From Lysobacter enzymogenes (GTDB lineage Bacteria > Pseudomonadota > Gammaproteobacteria > Xanthomonadales > Xanthomonadaceae), in the NCBI RefSeq assembly GCF_017355525.1, contig NZ_CP067395.1:5530501-5594500 (forward strand): a stretch of 64,000 nucleotides of DNA, given 5' to 3'. The notes below the pieces were generated by a model. That model had not been told where the DNA came from. It saw only the letters and a list, made by a program, of their open reading frames with translations, and did not search any database. Position numbers and translations under genes: made by a program. Positions 41,663 to 50,915 of this stretch are shown here, piece by piece (the stretch's first letter is position 1; every line of letters starts with the position of its first letter).

Positions 41663-43345
41663 TTAATGGAACAGCACGAACGCCTTCTGCAAGGTCACCC
41701 ACATGCCCCAGGCCAGCGGCACGCCGACCGCGGCCCAGGCCGCCAGCACCAGCGCCGGATTGCCGCCGCGGCCGACCAGGGCCATCTGCTCGGCGCTGTA
41801 GGCGGCCTCGCCGTTGCGGCCGGTCTTCTCGTGCGCCAGCGCCTTCTCGCGCGCCAGTTCCTCCGGCGTCATGAAGTGCTTCTGCGCGATCGGCCGCACC
41901 AGCAGGTTGCACAGCAGGCCCAAGACGAGCATCGCGGCCAGGATATACATGGTGGTGTTGTAGACCTGCGAAGGCGGCAGGCCCAGGCCGAGCTGGTAAT
42001 CGCGCATGTAGTTGACCACCACCGGCCCGAGGATGCCGGCGGTGGCCCAGGCGGTCAGCAGGCGGCCGTGGATGGCGCCGACCATCTGGGTGCCGAACAG
42101 GTCGGCCAGATAGGCCGGAATGGTCGCGAAGCCGCCGCCGTACATCGACAGGATCACGCAGAAGATCGCCACGAACGCGGCGATGCTGCCGGCCGAGCCC
42201 GCCGACGGCGCCGACGCGTACAGCACGAAGCCGAGCACGAAGAACACCACATAGGTCATCTTGCGGCCGATGTAGTCGGAGGTGGACGCCCAGAAGAAGC
42301 GCCCGCCGATGTTGAACAGGCTCAGCAGGCCGGTGAAGCCCGCGGCGATCGCGGCGATCGCCTTGAGCTGGTCCTCGGCCAGCGACTTGATCCCGCCGTC
42401 GACGCCGATCAGCTTGCCGCCGAACACTTCCTGCAGCATCGGCGAGGCCATGCCGATCACGCCGATGCCGGCGGAGACGTTGAGGCACAGCACGCCCCAC
42501 AGCAGCCAGAACTGCGGAATGCCCCAGACCTTGCTGGCGTGCACGTGCTGCTGGGTGATCATCGCGTTGCTCTGCGCCGGCGGCGGCGTCCAGCCGGCCG
42601 GCTGCCAGCCGCTCGGCGGCACCCGGTAGCCGAACGCGCCGGCCATCATGAACACGAAATAGCCCGCGGCCAGGACCAGGAAGGTTTCGAACACGCCGAC
42701 CGAATCGGCGGTGGCGAAGCGCTTCATCAGCGCGTCGGCGAGCGGGCTGCCGATCATCGCGCCGCCGCCGAAGCCCATGATCGCCATGCCGGTGGCCATG
42801 CCGCGGCGGTCGGGGAACCACTTGATCAGGGTCGACACCGGCGAGATGTAGCCCAGGCCCAGGCCGATGCCGCCGATCACGCCCGAACCCAGCCACAGCA
42901 GCCAGATCTGGTGGGTCTTGATGCCGATGGCCGAAATCACCAGCCCGCCGCACCAGCACAGCGCCGAGACCACGCCGGCCTTGCGCGGGCCGGCGCGTTC
43001 CAGCCAACCGCCCCACAGCGCCGCCGAGCAGCCCAGCAGGACGAAGAACAGGGTGTACATCCAGCCCAGCGAACTGACTTTCCAATCGCAGCCGGTGGCG
43101 AACATGCGCGCGAAGAAGCCCATGTCGGCCGGGCAGTCCAGCGGTTGCTCGATGCCGACCGCCTTCGACAGCGGCAGCCAGAACACGCTGAAGCCGTAGG
43201 CCATGCCGATGCACAGGTGGATCGCCAGGGCCGCCGGCGGCACCAGCCAGCGGTTGAATCCGGGTTTGGCGACGATGCGTTCTTTCGACAGCAGGCCGGG
43301 TGCGGCGGGCTGCGTTGCGGCGATCGCCGCGCTTTGGCTGGACAT
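41663..43345 (-). CDS. OFA-family MFS transporter (oxalate/formate antiporter-like)
   Basis: A 560-residue MFS protein with about 12 membrane helices. It resembles the OFA family: HLCIGMAYGFSVFWLPLSK near the start, SSLGWMYTLFFVLLG, GLGLGYISPVSTLIKWFPDRRGMATG and YGGGFATIPAYLADLFG. A ~60-residue soluble C-terminal segment with EELAREKALAHEKTG precedes a last hydrophobic stretch. It is the first gene of the formate operon, so formate, oxalate or another small carboxylate is the likely substrate. Confidence 0.88.
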   Translation of the reverse strand: MSSQSAAIAATQPAAPGLLSKERIVAKPGFNRWLVPPAALAIHLCIGMAYGFSVFWLPLSKAVGIEQPLDCPADMGFFARMFATGCDWKVSSLGWMYTLFFVLLGCSAALWGGWLERAGPRKAGVVSALCWCGGLVISAIGIKTHQIWLLWLGSGVIGGIGLGLGYISPVSTLIKWFPDRRGMATGMAIMGFGGGAMIGSPLADALMKRFATADSVGVFETFLVLAAGYFVFMMAGAFGYRVPPSGWQPAGWTPPPAQSNAMITQQHVHASKVWGIPQFWLLWGVLCLNVSAGIGVIGMASPMLQEVFGGKLIGVDGGIKSLAEDQLKAIAAIAAGFTGLLSLFNIGGRFFWASTSDYIGRKMTYVVFFVLGFVLYASAPSAGSAGSIAAFVAIFCVILSMYGGGFATIPAYLADLFGTQMVGAIHGRLLTAWATAGILGPVVVNYMRDYQLGLGLPPSQVYNTTMYILAAMLVLGLLCNLLVRPIAQKHFMTPEELAREKALAHEKTGRNGEAAYSAEQMALVGRGGNPALVLAAWAAVGVPLAWGMWVTLQKAFVLFH

Positions 43346-43470
43346 GCGGACCCCTCGGTTTAGTACGACTGCCAATAGGCTGTTCAGGGCATAAAGTCTG
43401 GGGGAAGGCCCTGAGCGCGCACGGAGGCTAACCCAAGCGCGAGGCGTGCGTATATCGCTGAGTAGTCTAA

Positions 43471-43494
43471 TAATCGGCTGTGGAAAGCCGATTA
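43471..43494. promoter_or_regulatory. Inverted repeat TAATCGGCT-N6-AGCCGATTA between formate operon and regulator
   Basis: A perfect 9-bp inverted repeat, A/T-richer than its surroundings, in the 217-base divergent region. It lies 126 bases before the transporter start and 69 before the regulator start. A good candidate binding site for the adjacent ModE-like regulator. Confidence 0.6.
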
Positions 43495-43562
43495 GTGACC
43501 TGGGCGTGACGGCTGAATAGCACGGGTGTGCGCCGCAGCGTCGCGACGATGAGAGGGCGATC

Positions 43563-44648
43563 ATGTTCAAGGTCCAAATCCAACCCAAATGGACACTTCA
43601 CGCCGCCGATGGGCGGCCGCTGCCGCCGAAACTGATCGAATTGTTGTTGGGCGTGCATGCGACCGGATCGCTCGCCGCGGCCTGTCGCGAGCTGGGACTT
43701 TCGTACCGCTATGCGTGGGGCTTGCTGCAGGATTCGCAGGCGCTGTTCGACGCGCCGCTGCTGCGCATGGAGCGCGGCCGCGGCGCGCGCCTGACCGCGC
43801 TCGGCGAGCGGCTGGTGTGGGCCGAGCAGCGCATCGCCGCGCGGCTGGCGCCGACGCTGGACAGTCTGGCTTCGGAGGTGGAAGTGGAATTGGGCCGCGC
43901 GCTCAGCGCGTTGGCGGCGCCGCCGCGCATCCATGCCGCGCACGGTTTCGCGGTGGAGACCTTGCGCCGGTTCCTCGACGAGGCCGACACCGAGGTCGAC
44001 CTGAAATACCGCAGCCCCGGCGACGCGCTCGACGCGCTGCGCGCCGGCGCCTGCGACCTGGCCGGCGTGCATCTGCCGATCGGCGAGTTCGAGCGCGACA
44101 TCCTCGCCCATTACGCCGACCGCATCGATCCGCACGGCGACCGCGTGCTGCATCTGGCCACGCGCCGGATCGGCCTGATCGTGGCGCCGGGCAATCCCAA
44201 GCGCATCCGCGCGCTGGCCGATCTGCTGCGTGCCGAAGTCCGCTTCATCCACCGCCAGCCCGGTTCCGGCGCGCGCCTGCTGCTGGAGCGGATGCTGGCG
44301 CGGCAGGGCCATTCGATCCGCGCGGTGCGCGGTTGCGGCATCGACGAACTGACCCACGCCGCGGTCGCGGCCTACGTCGCCAGCGGCATGGCCGACGCCG
44401 GCTTCGGCCTGGAGACGCCGGCGCGGCGCTACGGCCTCGAGTTCGTGCCGGTGGCGACCGAACACTATTTCTTCCTCGCCCGGGCGAGCACGCTGGACTC
44501 GCCGGCGCTGGCCGAAACCTTGGCGATCCTGCGCAGCGAGCGGTTTCGCAGCGAACTGGGCCGGCTGCCGGGTTACGACGCGGGGCGTTGCGGCGAGGTG
44601 CAGGATCTGGTCGAGGCGTTCGCCTCGGCGCGGGCGGTGTTCGGTTGA
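43563..44648 (+). CDS. ModE-like HTH regulator with periplasmic-binding-protein-like domain
   Basis: A 361-residue regulator. The N-terminal ~110 residues are a ModE/LysR-type winged helix (PPKLIELLLGVHATGSLAAACRELGLSYRYAWGLL, then GRGARLTALGERL). Residues ~120-355 resemble a molybdate/PBP-like ligand domain: HAAHGFAVETLRRFL, RQPGSGARLLLERML and AAYVASGMADAGFGLETPARRYGLEFVPV. It is divergent from the formate operon and likely controls it in response to molybdate or an oxyanion/substrate. Confidence 0.88.
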   Translation: MFKVQIQPKWTLHAADGRPLPPKLIELLLGVHATGSLAAACRELGLSYRYAWGLLQDSQALFDAPLLRMERGRGARLTALGERLVWAEQRIAARLAPTLDSLASEVEVELGRALSALAAPPRIHAAHGFAVETLRRFLDEADTEVDLKYRSPGDALDALRAGACDLAGVHLPIGEFERDILAHYADRIDPHGDRVLHLATRRIGLIVAPGNPKRIRALADLLRAEVRFIHRQPGSGARLLLERMLARQGHSIRAVRGCGIDELTHAAVAAYVASGMADAGFGLETPARRYGLEFVPVATEHYFFLARASTLDSPALAETLAILRSERFRSELGRLPGYDAGRCGEVQDLVEAFASARAVFG

Positions 44649-44660
44649 GCGTGGCGCAGC

Positions 44661-44966
44661 GACTGTAGGAGCGGCGCGAGCCGCGACTGCGGGGTATCCG
44701 TTTGCGCCGGAACGGATCCCGGGCGTGGTGCTGCGCGCGCGGATGGGCGCGCGTTGTGGTTCGATTGTCGTGGTCGCGGCTTGCGCCGCTCCTACAGAGG
44801 CCTTCGGGGTCGCGACGTAGCGACTGTAGGAGCGGCGCAAGCCGCGACTGCGGAGCGTCCGCTTGCGTCGAAACGGATCCCGGGCGTGGTGTCGCGCAGG
44901 CGGATGGAGTCGCGCCGTGGTTCGGTTGGCGCGGTCGCGGCTTGCGCCGCTCCTACAGGGGCTTCG
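44661..44966. repeat. 161-bp tandem duplication with four REP-like palindromes
   Basis: The block beginning GACTGTAGGAGCGGCGC at 44661 recurs at 44822 (offset 161) with most bases conserved, including AACGGATCCCGGGCGTGGT. Each copy has a forward REP-like palindrome (44663-44691; 44824-44852) and a reverse one (44769-44797; 44930-44958). It fills the 373-base gap between convergent genes. Confidence 0.85.
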
Positions 44967-44972
44967 GAAACG

Positions 44973-45001
44973 AAGAAGGCGCGGGTGCGCCGCGCCTTCT
45001 T
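44973..45001. terminator. 12-bp stem hairpin between convergent genes
   Basis: AAGAAGGCGCGG pairs with CCGCGCCTTCTT across a five-base loop, 20 bases past the DUF885 gene stop. It is probably that gene's terminator. Confidence 0.6.
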
Positions 45002-45021
45002 GGTTCGATCCGCGGCCGCGG

Positions 45022-46863
45022 TCAGCGGATCGGTTCGTCCAGCATCAGCTCGCGCACGAACCGCACCGGCGGCGCGCCGTAGGACAGCACCTGGTCGTGG
45101 TAGGCCTTGAGCTCGAACTTCGGGCCGAGCTTCTCCTCGACCGCGCGGCGCATGTCGAAATGTTCCTGCGCGCCGACGAAGTAGGTCGGCAGCTGCGCCG
45201 AGGTCAGCTGCGCGCGCACCCATTTGCCGGCGGCTTCGCGTTCCTGCTGGAAGGTCTGCTTCGTCATGAATTCCATCGCCTGCTCGCGGCTCCAGTCCTC
45301 GACCTGCACGCCCTGGTCGAGGATCGCGTTGCCGATGCTGCGCAGGTAGAACTTGAGCTGGACCAGGCGGAACAGCGGGTCGTTGTTCAAGTACCCGGAG
45401 TCGGCCATCAGGTCTTCGCTGTACACCGCCCAGCCTTCGGCGAACACGCCCGAACGCAGCACCGCGCGCAGGGTCGACGGCGCCTTCGCCGAATGCGCGC
45501 CTTCCAGGTAGTGGCCCGGCATCGCTTCGTGGATCGACAGCAGGTGGATCATGCGCGTGTTGTATTCGCGCAGGAACGAGTTGACCTGCTCGTCGTTCCA
45601 GTCGTCGGGGATCGGCGAGATCGCGTAGTAGGTGTCCAGGCCCTTGTCGAGCGGGCCCGGCGAATCGCAGTAGGCCAGCGCCACGCCGCGCTGGAATTCC
45701 GGCATCAGGATCACCTTGACCGGCGCGTCGGGCACGGTCACCAAGTTCTTGGCGCGGGTGAATTCGGTCGCCTCGCTCAAGGTCTGCTTGGCGAAGTCGA
45801 CGACCTTGTCGCGCGGCGCCTTGTCGGCGTACGCCAGTTCCAGCGCGGCCTCGATCGCGGCCTGCTGCTGCGCCGGCGTCGGCTTGTCCGGCAGCGCCGG
45901 CGCGTTCGGCTTGTCCTTGAGTTCCTTCTGCGCGATCGCGTACATCTCGCCGCGCACGCGCGCCAGCTCGGCCTTGGCGCGCTGCATGATCTGCGCGCGC
46001 GACAGCGACGAGTTCAGCGAGAACTTGAGCTTCTCGTCGTACAGGGTCTGGCCGATGCGGAAATCGCCCTTGGCGTTCGGCACCAGGGTCTTGTCGAGCC
46101 AGGTCTGCTGCTCGGCCACGGCCTTGCGCAGGCCGGCGACGGCGGCGTCCAGCCGCTTGCGCGGCTCGCCCTTGAGCTGGCCGGCGTTGGGCACGATGAA
46201 GGTGTCGATCAGGCTCAGCACGCCGGCGTTCTGCTTGGCCACGGTCTCGGCGTGGATCTTCGGCACCCGCGCCGGATCCAGGTTGGCGCGGGCCTCGGCG
46301 AAGATCTGCGGGATCTTCTCCATGCGCGCGGTCGCCGCTTCCAGCCGCTGCGGCATCGGCGCGAAGTCGCGCGCCATCAGGTTGTAGATCGCGTCGCCGG
46401 CCAGGCCGCTGTAGACCAGCGGGTCCCAGGCCCAGCTCTGCAGGGTCTGCAGGTTCCACACGTCGGCTTGCAGGCGGTTGCGCAGGATCAGCGCGTCGAC
46501 CTGGTTCTCGCGCGAGAGCTTGGTCGCGTCGATCGCGTCGAGTTCGCCGAGCAGCTTCTTGCTGAAGTCGAGCTGGTGCTGGCGGCCGGCGGCGCTGAGG
46601 TCGTCGATCTCGCCGTCGAAGCGGTGATCGCCGATCTGGGTCGCGGCGACCGGGTTGATCTTCATCACCCCGTCGAGCCAGCGCTTGGACAGCTCGGCGA
46701 ACGCGGCGTCCACGGCCGGGTCGGCGGCGTTGGCGGTCGCTGCGGCCGGCGCGGCGGCGCTCGGCGGTGCGGCGGATTCGGGCGGCTTGCAGGCGGTCAT
46801 GGCCAGGGCGAGCAGGGCGGCGGAAAGGGCGAGGGCGAGCGAAGTGCGATGCGGCGAACGCAT
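45022..46863 (-). CDS. DUF885 lipoprotein, metallopeptidase-like
   Basis: A 613-residue lipoprotein with a signal ending LALAMTAC (lipidated cysteine at about residue 25). The body is the largely helical DUF885 family, with HEAMPGHYLE near residue 442 (an HExxPGH zinc-type motif) and FAEGWAVYSEDLMAD downstream, which supplies a third ligand. Members are thought to be M32-like carboxypeptidases. It sits on the envelope facing the periplasm. A run of upstream in-frame ATGs exists, but only 46863 gives a proper signal. Confidence 0.9.
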   Translation of the reverse strand: MRSPHRTSLALALSAALLALAMTACKPPESAAPPSAAAPAAATANAADPAVDAAFAELSKRWLDGVMKINPVAATQIGDHRFDGEIDDLSAAGRQHQLDFSKKLLGELDAIDATKLSRENQVDALILRNRLQADVWNLQTLQSWAWDPLVYSGLAGDAIYNLMARDFAPMPQRLEAATARMEKIPQIFAEARANLDPARVPKIHAETVAKQNAGVLSLIDTFIVPNAGQLKGEPRKRLDAAVAGLRKAVAEQQTWLDKTLVPNAKGDFRIGQTLYDEKLKFSLNSSLSRAQIMQRAKAELARVRGEMYAIAQKELKDKPNAPALPDKPTPAQQQAAIEAALELAYADKAPRDKVVDFAKQTLSEATEFTRAKNLVTVPDAPVKVILMPEFQRGVALAYCDSPGPLDKGLDTYYAISPIPDDWNDEQVNSFLREYNTRMIHLLSIHEAMPGHYLEGAHSAKAPSTLRAVLRSGVFAEGWAVYSEDLMADSGYLNNDPLFRLVQLKFYLRSIGNAILDQGVQVEDWSREQAMEFMTKQTFQQEREAAGKWVRAQLTSAQLPTYFVGAQEHFDMRRAVEEKLGPKFELKAYHDQVLSYGAPPVRFVRELMLDEPIR

Positions 46864-48042
46864 GGGAATCCTGGTGGCAGGCGACGGCCGAAGGCCGGTT
46901 GGCGCGCAGGATAGGGCATGGGCATGACCGCTGCATGGGTCATTGGTCGGGGCGCAACGGCGGTGCCTACGCCGCGCCGCCGGCTTTGCCGCGGCAGCGG
47001 TTTCGCGGTCAAGACAACCGGCGCGCCGGGCAAAGTCGCCAGGCAGGCCGCTGCCGCGATTGCCCCCCTGTAGGAGCGGCGCGAGCCGCGACCGCGCCAA
47101 CGAGGCGCCGGCGTTCGCCCGAAGTCCGGCCGGACGGTCCGCATACATGGCTCTTTCGCGGCGCGTCAGCCGTCGCGTCGGGTGGGGGCGCGGTGGATTT
47201 GCGCTGGCGCCGGCGCGTGGTTGGCGCGGTCGCGGCTTGCGCCGCTCCTACAGGGGGCTACAGGAGGGTTTTTGCGCAGTTGCCGTGTCGGAGGTCGGAT
47301 TTCGCGGGCTGCGCGGGGCCGGGTTTCATAACCATCGGTCATGCCTTCATGCGCCCGGGCGCGGACGACGGCCTTTGCGGCCGCGCCCGCGAACGCCGCC
47401 ATCGCCTTGCGCGGCGGGCATTGCGGCTGAACAGGGCGTTCGCCGGCGACGCTCGCCGCGGGCCGGGCTGGTCAAATATTCGCCACCTGTCGCCGTCGTT
47501 TCGATTGACATCGCTTTATCGCGATGCAACATAAACCCCGTCGCCGCCCCGCGCCGCGACCTTCCTCCGCAACCGATCCCGCCGCCGTGAACGCATTCCG
47601 TCCGACCACCTCGCCGTCCGCCAACCGCCGCCATGCCGGTGGGTGTCGCATGGCCATGTGTCGGCGCTGAATCCGCAGCGCGCCCACGCGCGCCGTTCGT
47701 TTCGTTCCCGGCTTCCCAGGTTGCTCGCCATGTCGTCGCTCTCGTCCGCATCAACGTCCTCACGCCTCGCCGCGAACGCGCGAATGCGCGCGTGGTGTAG
47801 CGGGCGGGCGAGGCCTTGGCGCTAAGCGCATCCGCCGGCCGAGCCTGCCGCACCGCTAGATCCACTCACCGCTTTCCCACCGTCCCGCGCGGCGGGCGAC
47901 CTGCGGCTAACCCCGCATTCGTCTCTCTCCCCTCCCAACGACCGCGCTGCGCCCCGCGCAGCGGCGGCGGCCGCACGCCGTCGCGGGCCGGCTTTTTGTT
48001 CGCGTCTTCGCTTCGCCTCTCCCACGTCTTGCAGGAATCCTC
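46864..48042. other. 1.18-kb gene-free region upstream of a TonB receptor
   Basis: No supportable gene. It holds a forward REP-like palindrome (47068-47096), its reverse partner (47225-47253), a promoter-like sequence at 47505-47533, a small hairpin at 47944-47962 and a T run at 47992-47998. The last ~500 bases are the likely leader of the receptor mRNA. The frames crossing it have Arg/Ala-rich shadow composition. Confidence 0.6.
47505..47533 (+). promoter_or_regulatory. Promoter-like TTGACA-N17-AACATA
   Basis: A perfect -35 hexamer and a -10-like AACATA at 17-base spacing, with an imperfect ATCGC/GCGAT inverted repeat between them. It is the best sigma-70-type promoter seen in the window. 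Transcription from here would give the TonB receptor gene a leader of about 500 bases. Confidence 0.5.
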
Positions 48043-50697
48043 ATGTCCCAGTCCCTCCGCAGTCCCGAAGCGCGCTACCGACGTCTGTCGCTGGCGCTCG
48101 CGCTCGCCCTGGCCGCGCCGCTGGCGCAGGCCGCCGATGCCGCAGCCGCAACCGATGCCGGTGATGCCGGCCCCGGCGTCACCCTCGACGCGGTGCAGGT
48201 CACCGGCACCAACCTCAAGCGCAGCGACGAAGCCGGGGTGAACCCGGTGCTGGTGCTGGACCGCGCGCAGATCGAAAAGAGCGGCAAGGTCACCGTGTCG
48301 GACCTGCTGCGCAGCCTCACCGTCAACAGCGGCAACAGCTTCAACGAGCAGTACACCGGCAGCTTCGCCAACGGTTCGGCCGGCGTTTCGCTGCGCGGCC
48401 TGAGCCAGAAGAACACCTTGGTGCTGGTCAACGGCTATCGCGTCGCCTCCTACGGTTTCGCCCAGGGCACCCAGGACAATTTCGTCGACCTCAACGCGCT
48501 GCCGCTGGGCGCGATCGAACGGGTCGAGATCCTCAAGGACGGCGCCTCGGCGCTGTACGGCTCCGACGCCATCGCCGGCGTGGTCAACCTGATCCTGCGG
48601 CGCAAGATCGAAGGCGTCGAAGTCGACGCGTCCTACGGCGCCTCGACCGAAGGCGGCATCGACCAGCGCAGCCTCGGCCTGCGCGCGGGCCGCGGCGATC
48701 CGGCCCAGGACGGCTACAGCCTGCGTTTCAGCCTCGACGTGTTCCAGCGCGGCCAGCTCAACGCCGACGAACGCGACCTGACCAAGAGCGGCGACTACCG
48801 CAACCAGCCCGGCGGCCGCTTGGCCGGTTGGTCGACTCAGGGCGTGGCCTATCTGACCAACCCGCGCGCGCCGGTCGCGTTCGCGTGCCAGCCGGGCACG
48901 CAGTCGCGGCCGTACAGCGATTTCGGCAGCCCGCTGCCGGGCAACGCCTGCGCGTTCAACACCCAGCCGTTCCGCACCCTGATTCCGGATGTGGAGCGCT
49001 ATCAGGCGCTGGTCGCCGGCGACGTGCGTTTCAGCGACACCGTGCAGGGCTTCGGCGAAATCCTCTACAGCACCAGCCACAACGGCGCTTACTTCAGCGC
49101 GCCGATGACGGTCGGCGCCGGCCTGCGCGCGTACGACCGCAGCACCGGCCGGTTGGTCGACATTCCGGCGGTGCTGCCGGTCGGGCATCCGAACAATCCC
49201 AACGCGGCGCCGACGCCGTTCGAGTATTCCTTCCTCGACCTCGGCGCGCGCTACAAGATCAACAAGTCGCAGTTCTACCGCACTTTGTTCGGCCTGCGCG
49301 GGCAGGGCCAGGTGTGGGATTGGGAAGTCGCCGCCAGCCATTCGGAAAGCCGCCAGCGCGAGTACGTGCGCAACTTCCTCGACCGCTACGCGTTCGAGCG
49401 GGTGCTGCGCGACGGCAGCTACGATTTTCTCAATCCTTCGCGCACGCCCGGCGCGCTCGACGCGCTGCGCCTGTCCACGCGCCGCCCGGGCACGTACCGC
49501 CTGAGCACGCTCAGCGGCAAGATCTCCGGCTTCCCGTTCCAGTGGCGCGCCGGCGACGTCGGCGTGGCCGCGGGCGTGGAGTTCCGCGACGAAGCCCAGG
49601 ACGCGCGCACCAGCCCGCAGGTGCTGTCGGGCACCGAGCTTCGCCCGGCGATCAACCTGATCGACGGCGACCGCCGCGTCGCCGCCGCGTTCTTCGAACT
49701 CAGCCTCAAGCCCTGGCAGCAGGTGGAAGTGCAGCTCGCCGGCCGCGGCGACCACTACAGCGACTTCGGCAGCGCGTTCTCGCCGAAGCTCGGCGTGCGC
49801 TGGCAGCTCAACGACGATTTCCTGCTGCGCTTGAACGCCTCGCGCGGCTTCCGCGCGCCGTCGCTGCCGGAGATCGCGCAGAGCACCACGATCAGCTACG
49901 GCACGGTCATCGATCCCTTCGATCCGGTCCAGCCCGGCGCCTCGCGCGGCGTGACCGTGTTGCGCGCCGGCAACCCGGACCTCAAGGCCGAGCGTTCCAG
50001 CAACATCAACCTCGGCCTGCTGTGGGCGCCGGACGCCGACACCAGCCTCGGCATCGATGTCTACCGCATCCGCCAGGACGATCTGATCGCGCCGGACAAC
50101 GTGCAGTTCGTGGTGTCCAACCCGGCCGCCAACCCGGGCCGGATCACCCGCGACGCGCAGGGCCGCCTGCAACTGGTCGAGAACCGTTACTCCAATCAGG
50201 GCACGTTGACGACGACCGGTTTCGACATCGAAGGACGCAAGGTCTGGCACGCCGGCGACGACACCTGGACCCTGGACGGCACCTGGACCCGCCTGCTGAG
50301 CTTCGAGCAGCCGCTGGTGGCCGGGCAGGCCGAGCAGGACGGCGCCGGCAACAACCTGTTCGGCGCGCTGCCGAAGTGGCGCGGCATCACCTCGCTGGCC
50401 TGGAACCGCGGCGACTGGAAGACCCAGTTGTCGTGGCGCTACATCGGCGGCTACGGCCAGAAGGTGGTCGATGCGCGCAGCAATCCGGGCCTGCGCAGCA
50501 AGGTCGACGACTACCATCAGTTCGACCTGTACGTGGGCTACGAGGGGCTGCACGACACCACGCTGTACGCCTCGGTGCAGAACCTCGCCGACAAGGCGCC
50601 GCCGTTCGATCCGTCCGGCGGTGCGTTGCCGTACGACATCACCCAGTACGACGCGCTGGGGCGGTTCGTGACGGTCGGGGTGAAGTACAAGTTCTGA
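48043..50697 (+). CDS. TonB-dependent outer-membrane receptor
   Basis: An 884-residue receptor with a signal peptide ending LAAPLAQA (about residue 30). The plug domain is clear: VTLDAVQVTGTNLKRSDEAG, VSLRGLSQKNTLVLVNGYRV and IERVEILKDGASALYGSDAIAGVVNLIL. The barrel ends VTVGVKYKF with a terminal Phe. It belongs to the large Xanthomonadaceae-type receptors that take up plant- or prey-derived nutrients. The ligand is unknown. A long gene-free leader precedes it and two hairpins follow the stop. Confidence 0.94.
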   Translation: MSQSLRSPEARYRRLSLALALALAAPLAQAADAAAATDAGDAGPGVTLDAVQVTGTNLKRSDEAGVNPVLVLDRAQIEKSGKVTVSDLLRSLTVNSGNSFNEQYTGSFANGSAGVSLRGLSQKNTLVLVNGYRVASYGFAQGTQDNFVDLNALPLGAIERVEILKDGASALYGSDAIAGVVNLILRRKIEGVEVDASYGASTEGGIDQRSLGLRAGRGDPAQDGYSLRFSLDVFQRGQLNADERDLTKSGDYRNQPGGRLAGWSTQGVAYLTNPRAPVAFACQPGTQSRPYSDFGSPLPGNACAFNTQPFRTLIPDVERYQALVAGDVRFSDTVQGFGEILYSTSHNGAYFSAPMTVGAGLRAYDRSTGRLVDIPAVLPVGHPNNPNAAPTPFEYSFLDLGARYKINKSQFYRTLFGLRGQGQVWDWEVAASHSESRQREYVRNFLDRYAFERVLRDGSYDFLNPSRTPGALDALRLSTRRPGTYRLSTLSGKISGFPFQWRAGDVGVAAGVEFRDEAQDARTSPQVLSGTELRPAINLIDGDRRVAAAFFELSLKPWQQVEVQLAGRGDHYSDFGSAFSPKLGVRWQLNDDFLLRLNASRGFRAPSLPEIAQSTTISYGTVIDPFDPVQPGASRGVTVLRAGNPDLKAERSSNINLGLLWAPDADTSLGIDVYRIRQDDLIAPDNVQFVVSNPAANPGRITRDAQGRLQLVENRYSNQGTLTTTGFDIEGRKVWHAGDDTWTLDGTWTRLLSFEQPLVAGQAEQDGAGNNLFGALPKWRGITSLAWNRGDWKTQLSWRYIGGYGQKVVDARSNPGLRSKVDDYHQFDLYVGYEGLHDTTLYASVQNLADKAPPFDPSGGALPYDITQYDALGRFVTVGVKYKF

Positions 50698-50713
50698 GTT
50701 CGCTGCCGCAACC

Positions 50714-50742
50714 GCCGGCCCGCGCTGCGCGCGCGGGCCGGC
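50714..50742 (+). terminator. 12-bp stem hairpin after the TonB receptor
   Basis: GCCGGCCCGCGC pairs with its complement over a five-base loop, 16 bases past the stop. It is followed immediately by a second, better terminator. Confidence 0.5.
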
Positions 50743-50747
50743 GCGCG

Positions 50748-50779
50748 AACGGGCGGGAGCTGCGGCTCCCGCCCGTTTT
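50748..50779 (+). terminator. Intrinsic terminator after the TonB receptor
   Basis: AACGGGCGGGAGC pairs with GCTCCCGCCCGTT over a TGCG loop and runs into TTTT. This is the best intrinsic terminator in the window. Confidence 0.75.
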
Positions 50780-50915
50780 CGTTGCGGCCGCCGGCTTCGA
50801 CCCCGTCGCCGCGCGCCGCGCGTTGGAGCGGTGACTGGTCCGCACGGGCGGATGCGCGCAGGCGCTGCGCGATGGCATAGTGCCGCCAGCCAAGACGGCG
50901 AGGGAGAAGCAGACT

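Noticed and set aside
46943..47865. Possible genes in the leader region of the second TonB receptor
   Set aside because: Frames are Arg/Ala/Pro-rich, cross REP palindromes and have no family features.
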